Assembly (NCBI RefSeq): GCF_000801105.2
Contig: NC_079517.1
Location: 23,442,973-23,506,972, forward strand
Direction of reading: 5' to 3'
Source: Raphanus sativus
Lineage: Eukaryota; Streptophyta; Magnoliopsida; Brassicales; Brassicaceae
Length of the DNA stretch: 64,000 bases
A program made the position numbers and the translations under genes. The notes below the pieces were generated by a model. The model had not been told where the DNA came from, did no database searches, and saw nothing but the letters and a program-made list of their open reading frames with translations. This document shows, one piece after another, positions 1 through 11,750 of the stretch; positions within the stretch are counted from its first letter, which is position 1, and the number at the start of each line of letters is the position of its first letter.

Positions 1-250
1 CAGCTACATCGATCAACAACTCTGGATGAGTATTGATCGATTCTTCTCCGAATGTTGACTTCCGACTTGGTCTTGAATGGTCAACTAGGGTGTATTATCT
101 CTTGTGCTCCAAAATGATCCAAAAGCATCACTTTATCACGAAACATTCCTGAACCTAATAACATACCTAACAGGCTAGAAAACACATTAGTTATATAATA
201 AAAATATCATTATACCATGGTAGAAAATGGGTGAAATCCATGGTATATCA
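1..250 (-). repeat. Partial 3' LTR of element A
   Basis: On the minus strand the LTR starts TGATATACCATGG at position 250, directly after the polypurine tract. The same 5' LTR sequence occurs at 16701 descending, with scattered substitutions, and again in inverted orientation at 23399 ascending. About 1.07 kb of this LTR should lie to the left of the window. The two TCGATCGA sites of the other copies are mutated here. Confidence 0.85.
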
Positions 251-262
251 ACTCCCCCAGAC
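251..262 (-). other. Polypurine tract of element A
   Basis: On the minus strand this reads GTCTGGGGGAGT immediately before the LTR start TGATATACC. The position and composition are those of a plus-strand primer site. The equivalent site in element B is GTGTGGGGGAGT at 63313-63324. Confidence 0.8.
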
Positions 263-1658
263 TTACTCATTTGCTTGTCCTCAAGCAAAAACTCAGTAGT
301 CTTTGGAAAAGGTTTGAAAATAGTAGGGACTCAGAGACTCAAAACATTGAAGTCATCACTCAATGGATTCGCAATTCATATCTAAACATCCTAATCACAG
401 AAGTTCATTATGCATTATCCTAGCTTAGCAACCAAATTCATCTAGTCCACAACTTAGCAAATCTTATCTGACATTCCCTCTACTAACCTCATTTCTTAAC
501 ATAAAATAAAAGTGCAGGCTTTACCTTGGGAGTATCGATCAAAGGACACATGGATTTAACTCAAACAAGTATCTGAGCACACATGTAGTCTTCTCTGATC
601 CCTTTCTCCCCTCATCTCTCTTCTCTGGATTTCTTATTAGTTTCAATTTCAATAGGTTTTGATGCCAACACAGGTCATCTATTCTATCTCATTGACATTG
701 CAATTGTAACTCATAAATTTTGACAAAGTGTAGCGAATGATGGCGTCTCAAGTAATTTACCTATCCCGTTTCCACAATGTGTGATCATCCCTGGGATTTA
801 GAATAATGGGGTCGCAGGTAATTTACATATCCCTCTGCCTCTCAAGAAATCATTTCAATCTTTTATAACATAAACTTAGATCTTTGAAATGCCGAAGAGA
901 GAGAAGGAAGAGAACCAGAAACACACAGACTTTTTACCTTCCAGACTTGTAAGAGGATTCAGATCTAGTGATTACCAAGCCCCAAGACAAGCAAATAAAG
1001 TCAGTATTAGTGTTGCAGGTCAGCTTTGGTTCCTTCAAACAATCTTAGCAAGTGTGTATAGGTGACAGGTATATCCACTTTAGCATCTTTAGTACTATCT
1101 GCAATTAGTAATCTAGAATTGTGCTAGAGAGTGGTTAAATAATCAAGTATAAATCAATATCAATGTCCCTATTTTAGTACTTATGTGAAAAATAATTTGA
1201 AAATAATTTTAAATAAAAACCAAAATAAAAACACATATTAGTAAACCTCCCCCCAGACATAAATTACACTGTCCCAGTGTAACACAACCGGTGTGAAGTG
1301 AAAAAAAATAAATCATAAGTACTTAATGTAACAAGATAGAACGACTAAACCTGACCGCAATGGCGTCGATCGATACGTATAGAGATACGTCGATTGTCGA
1401 GCGATGCGACTTGATTGTGTCGGTCGACGGAATCGTCATTCTACTTGGATCTTAAAAATCTGCAAAAACCAATGTGAAAAATAAAAGTAAAAATGTAACA
1501 AAAACTTTAAAATAAAATAAAACCTAATAGTGGGTTGCCTCCCACTCAGCGCTTTGTTATAGTCATTTCGCTTGACTTTGGTGGTATGTGACTCAGTTGG
1601 TTCAGAAACTGCTACTTGTTGGACAACAAGCATCAATTTCGTGTCTCCTCCTATCGAA
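263..1658 (-). other. 3' non-coding region of element A with a second purine tract
   Basis: No convincing coding frame is seen over about 1.4 kb between the last ORF and the LTR. The stretch is AT-rich. It contains a second polypurine-like tract, minus strand TCTGGGGGGAGG at 1257-1246, about 1 kb upstream of the terminal tract. One TCGATCGA site lies at about 1366-1373. The short open frames here are not supported by composition or similarity. Confidence 0.6.
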
Positions 1659-3446
1659 TCATGTGGCAATGAAGCTTCTTGTGGCATCATCACTTATGAG
1701 CTGTTTTTCATCCATCTTGAGGACGACATCTGTGAGGTTCCTCAGACTTCTTTCAATTGATTTGATGCTGCCAACATTCATGTAGACGGTGTTGTAGGCA
1801 TATTCTGACAGCTCCCTCAGTTCATTCTGCATAGCGTCGATCTTGTAATGAATCAGCTGATCTCGGTCTGTCAAGGACTCGGTGTCGATCGATGCTACAA
1901 CGTATGCGTCGGTCGTTTCGCTGGGAGTTCTGTCGGTCGATCCAGTGGTAACCGTGTCGATTGATTCTGAAAGCTGACCTTGGTACTCAAGAGTTCTATG
2001 AATAGCAAGTACATCATTCTTCAGTAGACCAGTGGCTCTGCATAGGTTGGTCACTCTTTCGTTGAGAGGGTCGTCAATGTCATTGCATCTCTTGTTGGGC
2101 CTCTCCTCCATAGCATCAATAGCTTCGTATAGCTTGTGTTTGATCTGATCAACTTTTGCTGCAGTGTAAGTTATCTGCGCTGGTGGTTGCTGGATGTCGA
2201 TCGATTTAGATCTAGTCCTGTCGATCGATGTCACGTTTCTGCCACATAAACCAAGGTGGTCCTGAACTATGCCAATGTCTTGTTGCATCTCGTTCATCTG
2301 TTGTGACAGTGTATCCAGGTATCGCATGATAGGCGAACTGTAGTTGTTGTGCTTTTCCTCATACAATTTCATCCTTGCTTCCATTTCTGCGAACCTTATG
2401 TCGATCGATGGTGAAGGTGGTGTGTTGATCGACAGAACAGTAGCATTCTGAGCCTGACCTTTCCCGTGAATTGTTGCCAACTCTTGCTGTAGAAGATCAA
2501 TCCTCTTGCTTAACCGTTCGACATTGTTGTTGAGAGGGCTGTAGACGTCTCCAATCCGTGTGTTGATGTAAGCAATCTCACATTCATCTCTTTTAGGTGA
2601 TGAACATTCTGGTTGGGTGTTGGATGTAGTCTTGCCGATATCGATCGATGGAAATGGTTCTGTGTCGATCGATATTGGTGGCGTAGCTTCCTTCTCAAGC
2701 ATGTTTCTAATGCTCTCAATCTCCATCTTTAGCACTGCCATATCACTTTGAATAGCTTCATAGCTGCGATCCAATGGTTGGTAGGTATCTTCCACCAGTG
2801 TGCGGAATTCTTCCTCCAGGTGTGCCTGAGCTCCCCACACATCAGTCACCATATCATCTATCTCCTCCTTTCTGTAGGGCACTGGTGCTGGTCTGTATGC
2901 ATGGTAATGGTGTGCATGTTCTGGAAGGCTTAAACAACTCCTCTGAAAAAGAGATGCTCTCTCCAGGATTTTTCTGATCTGCTCTTTGGTGACAGGGATG
3001 ATTTCACCATCAACTCCCCTAGCATGTCCAAATTCATCTCTGTGGACACCAAATTCGTCCCTCTCTTCCCATCTGAATCTTCTGGATCTGTTGGTTTCAA
3101 AGGCACGTCGTCCAAACTCAATACGTCTGTCGGTCGATTTGGCTCTTGCGCTGTCAATCGATCTGGGTATCTCCCCGTCGATCGATGGTGTTGAAACGAT
3201 ATCGATCGATGGTGAGCTCCTATGTTGACCGAAACTTTGAGGAACTGTATCCTCTGTCATGGTAAAGTGGTGGTTATCATGGACGTGAGCTAGGATGTCT
3301 GGATGGCCACGTTGATGTGTGAACAGGTTGTCTGGTCCATTGGCAGCTTGAAGGATGTCTGCTATGTCCTCCCTGGATATGTGTAGAATCCTTCCATCCA
3401 TGGCTCTTGCAAAGCCATCTCTATCCTTGAAAAATACCAAATTCAT
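1659..3446 (-). CDS. SID-repeat ORF of element A (Arabidopsis retrotransposon ORF-1-like)
   Basis: This is an open frame of 595 codons from an ATG at 3446. The N-terminus carries a DRDGFARAMDGR module followed by REDIADILQAANGPDNLF, and a related module (DEFGHARGVDGEIIPV) recurs around residues 140-155. The rest is hydrophilic and coiled-coil-prone, punctuated by SID triplets encoded by TCGATCGA (for example PSIDIV, PSIDGE, FPSIDIGK, PSPSIDIRF). From memory this matches proteins annotated in Arabidopsis relatives as retrotransposon ORF-1 or hypothetical; no enzymatic domain is seen. The true reading frame probably began upstream: the preceding frame ends LTPNEFGIF at about 3440 and an extra T in a T-run shifts it into this one. 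Its function is unknown; it may be a structural or gag-associated protein. Confidence 0.6.
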   Translation of the reverse strand: MNLVFFKDRDGFARAMDGRILHISREDIADILQAANGPDNLFTHQRGHPDILAHVHDNHHFTMTEDTVPQSFGQHRSSPSIDIVSTPSIDGEIPRSIDSARAKSTDRRIEFGRRAFETNRSRRFRWEERDEFGVHRDEFGHARGVDGEIIPVTKEQIRKILERASLFQRSCLSLPEHAHHYHAYRPAPVPYRKEEIDDMVTDVWGAQAHLEEEFRTLVEDTYQPLDRSYEAIQSDMAVLKMEIESIRNMLEKEATPPISIDTEPFPSIDIGKTTSNTQPECSSPKRDECEIAYINTRIGDVYSPLNNNVERLSKRIDLLQQELATIHGKGQAQNATVLSINTPPSPSIDIRFAEMEARMKLYEEKHNNYSSPIMRYLDTLSQQMNEMQQDIGIVQDHLGLCGRNVTSIDRTRSKSIDIQQPPAQITYTAAKVDQIKHKLYEAIDAMEERPNKRCNDIDDPLNERVTNLCRATGLLKNDVLAIHRTLEYQGQLSESIDTVTTGSTDRTPSETTDAYVVASIDTESLTDRDQLIHYKIDAMQNELRELSEYAYNTVYMNVGSIKSIERSLRNLTDVVLKMDEKQLISDDATRSFIAT

Positions 3447-3983
3447 TAGGTGTTAGTGAAGCATTCTTGATATCATAAGAATTATGAAAACGAGATTGAG
3501 CGCTGGTAAAGGAAACGATCGATGGTGCAGTGGTGATGGCGATCGGTGATGATCGTTTAGCTGCTTGGTTGGATCGATTGTTCTTGATGTTGCAGGTCTC
3601 CATGGTGATGTTGCTTGTTTCCGGAGGCTGCTGTGTATGTGTTGTTGAAGTTTGGATTTTCGTGGTTGATTTTGACAACTTTATAAACCCTTATGTTGCT
3701 CTAATCGGTGAAATTCCGATTTTGTCCTTTAAGTCGTCTGACTCAATATCGATCGATGTGATGCTTGCAATGTCGATCGATGGACGATGTCGTTTTGCTG
3801 GATGCGGTAGAGAATCGATCGATGGTGGGCGGTGGATGTCGATCGATTTGGAGCAGGTTTTTCTTGGGAAACTATTTTCAAATCTATCATTCTCCATTTA
3901 GTGTTCCCAAGCTCTTTCTTCCCAATAATCTTCATCATATTCTTCGATGTGGTCTTCATTGTGGGCAGATCTAGTTGTATCTA
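3421..3983 (-). pseudogene. Frameshifted upstream part of the SID-repeat ORF
   Basis: Two short open segments lie upstream of the 595-codon frame. Segment 3897-3691 contains KSIDIHRPPSIDSL and PSIDIASITSIDIE, the same SID spacing as the main ORF. Segment 3678-3421 ends ASLTPNEFGIFQG and stops where a one-base shift would join it to DRDGFARAMDGR of the next frame. I read these as one ancestral coding region broken by indels. No catalytic motif is present. Confidence 0.5.
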
Positions 3984-4575
3984 CTACAAAACTTTCATGA
4001 AATCCGCTACCTGCCAACTCCTTACTGAGTATTCATCTTCTTTGTTGTAGGGTTGGATGGCGAAATTCGGGTAGAAATGATCTGGTAAATCGAGTTCATC
4101 ATCTGGTGTATCTCTGTCTATCGATAATCCAAAATTGGTGTCGATCACTTCTGACTCGCGGGTGTCGATCGATGAAGTAGTGAGGTCGTCGATCGATCCT
4201 GAGTACTCTGATTCGTACTCTACTTCACAATTACAAACTGCAATAATACCAAGATCATTTTCTTTTTCCACGGTTTTGGCTGGTGTTTTCCCAAGTTTGA
4301 CAGGGTCGTAGTGGATATCTGGATCTATCATAGTCAAGCACATCCTGTTGGTGTTCAAGTCACATAAAGCTCCTACTGTAGCCAGAAATGCTCTTCCAAG
4401 TAGAAGGGAAGAGTTCCAATTTACTTTGATATCCAGGACATGAAAATCCACAGGGACAATGGCATTACCAATCTGCACTTCCAGGTCTCTGATCAAGCCT
4501 CCAGAATTTTTCTGAGTGTAATCCACAAATGTGAAGATCTCTGGTGAAGGCTCTACTTTCAGACCCAGATTGTGA
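3984..4575 (-). pseudogene. Retropepsin-like protease remnant of element A, active site deleted
   Basis: The frame reads FVDYTQKNSGGLIRDLEV, then VPVDFHVLDI and LLLGRAFLATVGA, which is the C-terminal half of an Athila-type aspartic protease (flap and LLGRPFL-type motif). It then runs on as a linker with SIDDL and SSIDTRE. The open frame has no ATG of its own and continues from upstream. Upstream, the segment that should carry the D-T/S-G catalytic triad is missing: the frame passes from FAIPCVVE to a stop and then into LGLKVEPSPEIFT. Catalytic activity is therefore not expected. Confidence 0.65.
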
Positions 4576-5573
4576 GGAAACTTCCCACGATCACTCTACT
4601 ACACAGGGTATTGCAAACTTCTCAGGATCACTCTTTTTCTTCAATGTGATCCTCCTCCTCATGTCTTCTCTGACTATGTCAAACATTCTCCTAATGTCAT
4701 TTTTACTCTCCCTTGTCACTCTAAAGAACATTCACAATCTGCTTGTGAAGTAAACCTCCTCAAAGGTTTTTTCCAGTGGGATTCTGATAACTCTCTTAGT
4801 AAAACCATCTATCTCTTTCTCATTAGCTTCCCTCTTAAGGTTTTAGGAGTTTTCTCCTTCCTACTCCTTAACCTTCTTCCTTCAGTTCCCTCTGATGCTG
4901 GTGTAGTGTCTGAAAGGTTACTGGTAGTCTCTGTAGGGTCAGATGGTGGTTTCGGTGTTGGTCGGAGTGCATTGATTCGGTTGCTCTCAATTGCTGGTAT
5001 TTGCACTCGGTATGTGAGAGGTGCGTGTCGATCGATATGTGGAGAAAAAGGTCGATCGATGCGTGTCTCATCATTGTGTCGATCGATGAGTAGCTCGCCT
5101 AGTCGGTCGATATTTTCGTATGTGAGAGTGGGTGGATGTGGATGCGAAGCCGTGAATTCAGCATATGTCAAAATCCTAACCGCATTGCAATCTGCAGTCG
5201 TATCTGGAAATGACATCGATTGTGTCGATCTATATGGGCTATCTGGTGTTGATCGACACCATTGCGATTCACCAAAACTTAGTGAACTTTCCACTTTGAA
5301 ATCTCCTTCTTGAAGCTTTTCATGCTTCAGCACTTGCCAGAAATCATCATCTATGATGGCATTCACGTGGTGTTTCATTCTTCCCTCTCCTACTTCCTTA
5401 GAAGTTCCAGTTCTCCTGATAGAGTCTTCAGTTTCAACAATTTGTGTCTCAAGCTTCCTGACTTGAGTACAAATGGTGTGTATTCTTGTGTTCAGATTGT
5501 TGAAGACAGAGTCAATCTTTCCATTGAAGTCCACTGTTAGCTTCTGCTGTCCTTCAAGAACTCTATCAATCAT
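4576..5573 (-). pseudogene. gag C-terminal and linker region of element A
   Basis: An open frame from an ATG at 5573 to 4809 (254 codons) starts MIDRVLEGQQKLTVDFNGKI, a coiled-coil-like segment with an N-N-L-N heptad style. It is followed by IDDDFWQVLKHEKLQEGDF and a basic end (RSRKEKTPKTLRGKL). This is the usual organisation downstream of an Athila gag. Below 4809 the reading continues in broken frames as a segment with KNDIRRMFDIVREDM before the protease remnant. Three TCGATCGA sites (about 5027, 5050, 5079) fall here in a frame giving IDR rather than SID. Confidence 0.5.
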
Positions 5574-6939
5574 GGCATCAAACTTACTCTCCTGGGTGGG
5601 TGGTGGTGGGTTTTGGTAGATGAGTTCCTGGTGTTGTTGAAAGGTTTCTGATACTGTGAACTCTGGTTGTAGTTACTCTTCTGACCACAGCCAAAAAAGT
5701 TTATGTTGCCACTCTGGTTTCCAAACCTCTGAAATCCAGTACCTCTAATGTAGTTCACATCTTCTTTTGTATCATCTTCTCTAGCCTCTCCTTCTTCAGC
5801 TGAGCAGACTGGCTTCCCTAGAAACACATGTAAAGCATCTATCTTAGCTCTGACTTCACTCATCTGGTCCTCCCCGATGGCTGCAACAAATTTCTTCTTA
5901 TCAGAGTCAGTGTTCTTGGTGCTGGTGCTGTTGGCTAGGTTCTCAATAAGTCTCACAGCATCTATTGGATTCCTGGTGTTGAAGTTCTCCTTGCTAGCAG
6001 TATCAAGAGCCATCTGATACCTCAAGGCGATACCTCTATAGAAAGTGCTTAGCAGCTGCACTTCATTGAATCCATGGTGTGGACAGTCTCGCTAGAAGAA
6101 CTTAAATCTGATCCACGCGTCCTTAAAAGTCTCACCAGGCTTTTACGCGAAAGTGGCAATTTTGCTCCTTAAGTCTTCAGAACGTGCCTCATAAAAGAAA
6201 TTACGCAGGAAGGCGTTTTTTGTGTCGGCCCAGGATGTTAGTGATCCTGTAGGTAACTGCTTAAGCCAGTGTGAAGCTTCTCCAATCAGTGAGTATTTGA
6301 AGAGCTTGCAGAGTAGGTAGTCCTCAGAGACTTCATCCATGCGGATGGCAGCTATAAGATCCTCGAACCTCTCTAGATGGTCCATAGGATGCTCGTGTGA
6401 TAACCCAGCGTAAGGTATCTGTGACACGAGACAGTAGTACTGAGGCTTGAGCTCGAAGTTCGGCTTCTGAATCTCTCGAAGTCGAATAGTGCTGATCTGT
6501 TGGTGTAGTACTCATCAGGACGATTGTAGTCTGCCAACGATCGTGTTTGAGCTTCTTCTGTAGCCTTAACTTCTGGCTCAGGGATTATATTTCCCTGTGC
6601 ATCTAGCTTCTGACCTGTTGCATTACGGAGATGACCATCCTGGTCATAAAGGTTTCCATTCTCGTCCTGCGTGAGAATAACAATCGCAACCATGCCTCGC
6701 GGGTTTGTGTGGATCGATGTACGGTCGGTAGTGTCGAACGATATGGAGCAGCGAAGAGTATCAGTCGACGGTGGTGTCTGAGTATCGGTCGACGGTTGAA
6801 CGTGAATATCAGTCGACGGATCTACGGTTCTGTCGATCGATGCGGAGCGTAGGTCTTTGCGGATTGAACGTTCCAAGTGTGCAGGATCTTCTGAGAATAG
6901 TAGTGTATTTCCCTTATTGCTTCTGGTACTGCTGGACAT
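5570..6939 (-). pseudogene. gag of element A (Retrotrans_gag domain), frameshifted
   Basis: The start is an ATG at 6939, about 95 bp downstream of the PBS. The first frame (6939-6373) is Ser/Thr/Asp-rich with decayed SID repeats (ASIDRTVDPSTDI). The gag core follows in a second frame (6427-6143): HPMDHLERFEDLIAAIRM, LLCKLFKYSLIGEASHWLKQ and WADTKNAFLRNFF, which are hallmarks of the plant Retrotrans_gag domain. It ends at an in-frame stop at about 6143, and a third frame (6061-5570) continues LLSTFYRGIALRYQMALD to a Gln/Asn-rich tail without a clear CCHC knuckle. At least two stops and frame changes make it non-functional. Confidence 0.75.
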
Positions 6940-7033
6940 GTACCTGAAAAGACAAGAAAAATTTTAATCAGAAAGGGGTAAAAGAAAAAGAAAAACCCAT
7001 AATTGATAAAATTAAATCTAATGCGATCAAAGC

Positions 7034-7051
7034 TCCCCGGCAACGGCGCCA
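7034..7051 (-). other. Primer-binding site for tRNA-Asp (element A)
   Basis: The minus strand reads TGGCGCCGTTGCCGGGGA, an 18-base match to the complement of the 3' end of plant tRNA-Asp including CCA. It lies 4 bases inside the LTR end (TATCA at 7060-7056). This primer choice is typical of Athila-type elements. Confidence 0.9.
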
Positions 7052-7055
7052 AATT

Positions 7056-7950
7056 TGATACGGCTCAAATTAACCTAATGAATGCCTTACTCTCTCAAAT
7101 AAGAGGTTCAGCTGTAGTACTTAGGGATCGAATCACGAGGAGTTAGGGAACCAATTAAATACTATCAATTAATCAATCCTAGGTGAAGTTGTTTTTTTTG
7201 ATGAAATGTAAATGACAATCCTAAAATGAGCAAGGTAGTTGCTTTAACTAACAACATGATGGTTGTTTAAATGATAATGAAGAGTGCTAGATTTAGGGCT
7301 TTTATTCAGGAATGGAGATTATAATATCTATAAATGCCTAATAAGTTGCTTGCATGATATTAAAGAACCCAACCGCTTAACAACCAGTGATGTCTCACTG
7401 GTTAAATAACTAGATCTCTGATATCAACTGTCCTCTGTTGATCAGAAAAAGAGTTGATCGATATCCTTTAGAGATATCGAGCGATACACCTTTCGCAGCC
7501 CGTTGGGATATCGATCGACGGCTTCTAGAAATGCCTAGGCGTGAGCCGATAATGAACACTAGGTCTCAAGGAGGGCTCTCGCTCTTCTCAACAGGAGACA
7601 AACTAGCTGAAACAGATAATTCAAGATATAAAGATCCTAGTGATCTATGCTCTAGTTAGCTACTCTAGAACAAGCATAGGGTTCAATCCATTTGATGAAT
7701 ATCACAACTTAGCAAATATAGTTTGGGGCTAATCCCACAAACTTGTTTAAACCCTAGATCTAACAAGTAGACTACTCAGACATAACTAAGCAATTCATAA
7801 CACAGGATAGGTAAAGAAATTGCATTAGATAGAGAATAGAAAACAAATGGAGTTCAATCACAAATCTCTCAATGATCTCTCTCCAATCTCTCAAAACAAA
7901 TAAAACTCTAGCTTTCTCTCACACTCTCTGATTGCTTGCTTTTTGGCTTT
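7056..7950 (-). repeat. 5' LTR of element A, PBS-proximal part
   Basis: This part runs from the LTR end TATCA (next to the PBS) to the CACTA insertion point. It is the transcribed R/U5-like portion of the LTR, with TCGATCGA at about 7508. The 3-base host duplication TTT (7948-7950) abuts the CACTA element, and the LTR resumes at 16280. Together the two parts give an LTR of about 1317 bp. Confidence 0.75.
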
Positions 7951-8749
7951 TACAAGAAATATGTACATTCTTAGCGCTGAAAATAAGCTATCGTAGGATT
8001 TTCATAGCGAATTCATAAATGCTATGTCATCGACAGCTATCGTAAGTACCCCTCCTACGATAGCATTTTTATGTGACGCTATAAAATGTGTGGTTACGAT
8101 AGCAATACCTTTAAGATATAATTAACTTAACAACAACACGCGTATCTTTTGTTACCAATTGTTTACGAGTTATTTTCGTGCTATGATAGGTCACTCTTCA
8201 ATAGCAATCACGTATCGCTATTATATTTTGTACTACTATATATATGTAACATACAATAGCTTTGTTTTATTGCTCTGTTAAATTTTGTTATAGCTTTCAC
8301 ATATTGATGATAGAGTAATTCGGTATGTTTTTTAAAATGATATGATAGTTTATCATAACAATTATTTTTTTGCCATTGTTGACTTGTTTCACTGCTATGA
8401 TATACTCGATGATGGTTTTCAAAATAGAAACGCTATAAGAAAACTTAACCATTCATAACATATGTCATAACCATTCATAACATACATATGCCGCTGAGAA
8501 AAAGGATCACACCTTCAGTTTCAAAACAGAAAAGATGTAGCTAGTACATATGCCGCTGAGAAAAAGGATCACACCTTCATAATCAAACATAAGTTCATTA
8601 CCCTAGTTTCTAATCGAACATAGCTTCATTACCCCCCTTCTGGACCAAACTTCTTCATTCCCCCTGCAGGCTGCAACAATCAATAAGTCTCATTAGTTTA
8701 TCAATCACAGATGCAGATTTTAAAGACAAAGAACAACACTTACATCAGC
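7951..8749. other. Left subterminal region of CACTA1
   Basis: No gene is seen. About 500 bp is rich in GCTATCGTA, CTACGATAGC and GCTATGATA motifs in both orientations, the kind of subterminal array bound by CACTA transposase proteins. A 34 bp direct duplication that includes GCCGCTGAGAAAAAGGATC occurs at 8484-8517 and 8546-8579. Confidence 0.65.
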
Positions 8750-11546
8750 CTAGAATATGACCAGTTTATCAATTGGCCAAGCAATTGATGATGAACCATG
8801 TGCATCTTTCAAAGACTCTATTTTATCTGATTTCCTCCAAACTTCTGCATCTTCCACCATCACCACATCTACCCATACTCTAGCTGCATTCGGACCCAAG
8901 CGTACAAAATGAACCATTTGATTTGGGTATGTTGAATTTACATGCCCTTTAGCAACAACTTGTTTCCTCTCACCAACGTCCATCAATTTGCATTTCTGAT
9001 TCACTTTAATAGCTCCATTTCCCTGATTTAGCTGACAAGGTTACAATATAAACAATTTAAAACTCAGACAATAATATAACAAGATGATTTGAAAATACGC
9101 AGTCAATATTACCTAACTTGGTGCTTGAAACTTCTCAGTTGTTGTTTTATATGATGTTGCTCCTGATGTTCCTCTTGCGTTTACACATGCACCTCTTGAG
9201 TTTCCTACTGATGATGCAGTGTTTGGAAGAGGATTTTGCTTTCTTGTTGCTTCTGGTGGGTTTTCAAATACAACTTTCCGAGCAAGCCATGATATAAAAG
9301 ACATTACGCAGTCATCCAGATATGCCTCATCCATCGTAGGCCTCCATAAATACGTACCAGATTCGTGTACAACATCTAGGAAGACTTTAACTGCTTTCGG
9401 TCCAAGAGGAAGACCATTAACCAATGCTTTTGGTTCTTGTGTTTGCCAACGGCCTTCACCAACTACTAGATTATCATCAGTTAAATCTAGTAGTTTGCAT
9501 TTGTTGAGAGAATTAGTTTTCGACCCCTGTCAAAAAAACAGATGCGAAAATAATTTAATGACAGACCAAACCAATTTGAAAACACACATGCGAATGCAAC
9601 AAAATACACTTACGAGTGGTGACATGTCTTCAGGTTGAGCCCGTTACCTAGTTCAACACATTTATTCTTAGGCCATGCAATAATGTGGCCTACAGCTTCC
9701 TTGATTGTGCACATGTTACTCCCAGGTCTCCACAGGAACGCTTTAGGTTCAGTAGCAGCATCTACCATCACTTTAGCATCAGTAGGGCCTAATCTACTGT
9801 CATTCACTATATCATTTGGGTCTGATGAAAGGATACGACCCTCTGCAACGTTTCCATCTTCATCAGCCCAATCAATCAAAAGACACCTCTGTGTTGCTTT
9901 TGTGTTCACACTCTGTTAAATGATCAGTTAAAAAATGTGAGTGGAAAATAGCTAGAAAACAAATAATTGATGTGTAACTTGATGACTTAATCTTGCAGCT
10001 GAGTTTTCACCCACTTCATTCTCTTCTCTCTGTAACATACACCCAAAACAAAGCTTAGTATTAAGTTATAACCTAATAATCAGATGAAATTATAAACGTA
10101 TAAGTGTCTGACCTGTTTATTGACTTTGGCTAGTTCAGCTTGTAACTCATTAACCTTTTGCTGGAGATGAATTTGATTCTCTTGCATTTCAGAAATGGAC
10201 TTGTGCTTCATTTGGAAGCAAGCTAACTTGGTCTTACTCATATTTCTGCCCATTGCTCTCATACGACCAGGATTATCAGGTCCTAACAGTTGGTTGAGTG
10301 TATCTTCATGTTCATTTGTACCAGATGATTGATTAGCACCATTAACAAGCTCAGCTGCCTTTCGCTGTACATCAGAAAAGAAACCAGTAACCTTAGAGGC
10401 TTGTAACGAAGAACAAAAACCCAAACCAAAATCAGTATAAGAAAATTGAAGTTTTTAACTTACAATTCTCAGCAGCATTCGTGTTGATAGGAGTACCATC
10501 TTTCCTGGTACGTGACTTCACTCATATTTTAAGCCTCGACACTTCAGATGGGTCGGCAGTAGTTTTTTCTGTCAAAATATTATATGTCAACAGCCTTGAC
10601 TAACAATTTATAATGACAAAAACATGAAGCATGTATGCTTACCATATCTTCTGCTAGCCTAACCATTCCCTTGCGACTACAAGTATGAGGAATCTGGTTG
10701 CGTCTTCTCTCCTTGTAGCTATCACTCAGTACCTTAAATTCATGACTAGTTTTCAGCTTTACAAATTTGCGCCACTCAACTGGGGGACATTCTTAGGTCT
10801 CAGATTCATCCTTTGTTTGTTATTTTCAGCTGCATTGATTTGGGTTACCAGGCGTGACTTCGATGATCTCCATAATCCTCCCATCTGCTTAAGCACTACA
10901 ACCCTTTGGTAGTCCTCATCAACTTCAAACCTTGCCTGCATTTACATAGTAAACAAATCAGTAACCCTGACAGGAACTGTCTTCACATCTTCTGTATAGA
11001 AACTGTTACCTGAACTGATTTCCAGAGCACTGTCTTCACATCTTCTGTGAGTGTTTTCCAACTTTCAAGTGTGACAGGAATGTGTTCTCTTACCAATGGA
11101 CCTAAATATGAAGACAGCTTGACTGAACCAGGACCGTAAGGTTCTCCCATGAAGGTGAAATCTACATGAACTCTGCTATTTGGATCTTTGGCAATGTCTT
11201 TCATCATTGTTGGTCCACGCTTTCTCTTACGGGAGCTTGACTCTACAGGCTCCGGAACTGTAGAGTGTTCTTCAGTCTCTTGGACATTATGGTGGTCTTG
11301 TTCTATCACATGTTGCTCAACCTCAGCTTGTTCCGTCTCATGTTGCTCATCCTCAGCTTGTTCCGTCTCAAGTTGCTCACCTTCTTCTGGTTCTGTCCCA
11401 GGTTCGTCAACTTCTCCTGGTGCTGTCTTATCTAGATCGCCTTCTTCTCCTTCTATGACAGGTTGTCAAGTACATACGAACTCAACTTCATCATCTACTT
11501 TTTTCTTGGCCTTTCTTCCTCTTTTGCTTTTCTTTCCACATGCCAT
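8750..11546 (-). pseudogene. CACTA1 second gene: Transposase_24-type N-terminus with three DUF8039-like repeats
   Basis: This is a multi-exon gene starting at an ATG at 11546 (MACGKKSKRGRKAKKK, basic). It is followed by an acidic Glu/Gln-rich repeat (ETEQAEDEQHETEQAEVEQH) and a Transposase_24-like region (VDFTFMGEPYGPGSVKLSSY; then FEVDEDYQRVVVLKQMGGLW in the 10941-10759 exon). A coiled coil (QENQIHLQQKVNELQAELAK, about 10190-10120) follows, then three tandem homologous modules on separate exons at 9909-9610, 9424-9113 and 9004-8750. Each has the pattern LGP.A.VxVD then W(R)P/RK and an IAWP/ISWL end. An in-frame TGA follows codon 26 (FVCT), so as sequenced the protein would be truncated. Exon borders are approximate. 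Such proteins accompany TNP2 in plant CACTA elements and probably act in DNA binding. Confidence 0.65.
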
Positions 11547-11589
11547 TTCAATTTACCTGAAACAAATTATGAAAGGAAGATTTAGTTCC

Positions 11590-11740
11590 AAACAACCAGA
11601 CAGTGACCAATCCAAACAAGCAGACAGTGACCAATCAATACAAGCAGACAATGACAATGACCAATCAATACAAGCAGACAATGACCAATCAATACAAGCA
11701 TAAATGACCAATCAATTCAAGCAGAAAATAACAATGACTA
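11590..11740. repeat. Short tandem repeat upstream of the CACTA1 second gene
   Basis: About six imperfect copies of a roughly 24 bp unit containing GACCAATCAATACAAGCAGA lie between the start of the second gene and the 3' end of TNP2. The unit may have arisen by slippage. An open plus-strand frame through it is a by-product of the repeat. Confidence 0.75.
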
Positions 11741-11750
11741 AGGATACGTT

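Noticed and set aside
7034..7051. Possible tRNA-Asp gene
   Set aside because: Only the 3' 18 bases of the tRNA are matched, in complementary sense next to an LTR; it is a primer-binding site.
11593..11740. Short direct repeats as a CRISPR-like array
   Set aside because: The repeat units are contiguous without unique spacers, and the DNA is eukaryotic transposon sequence.
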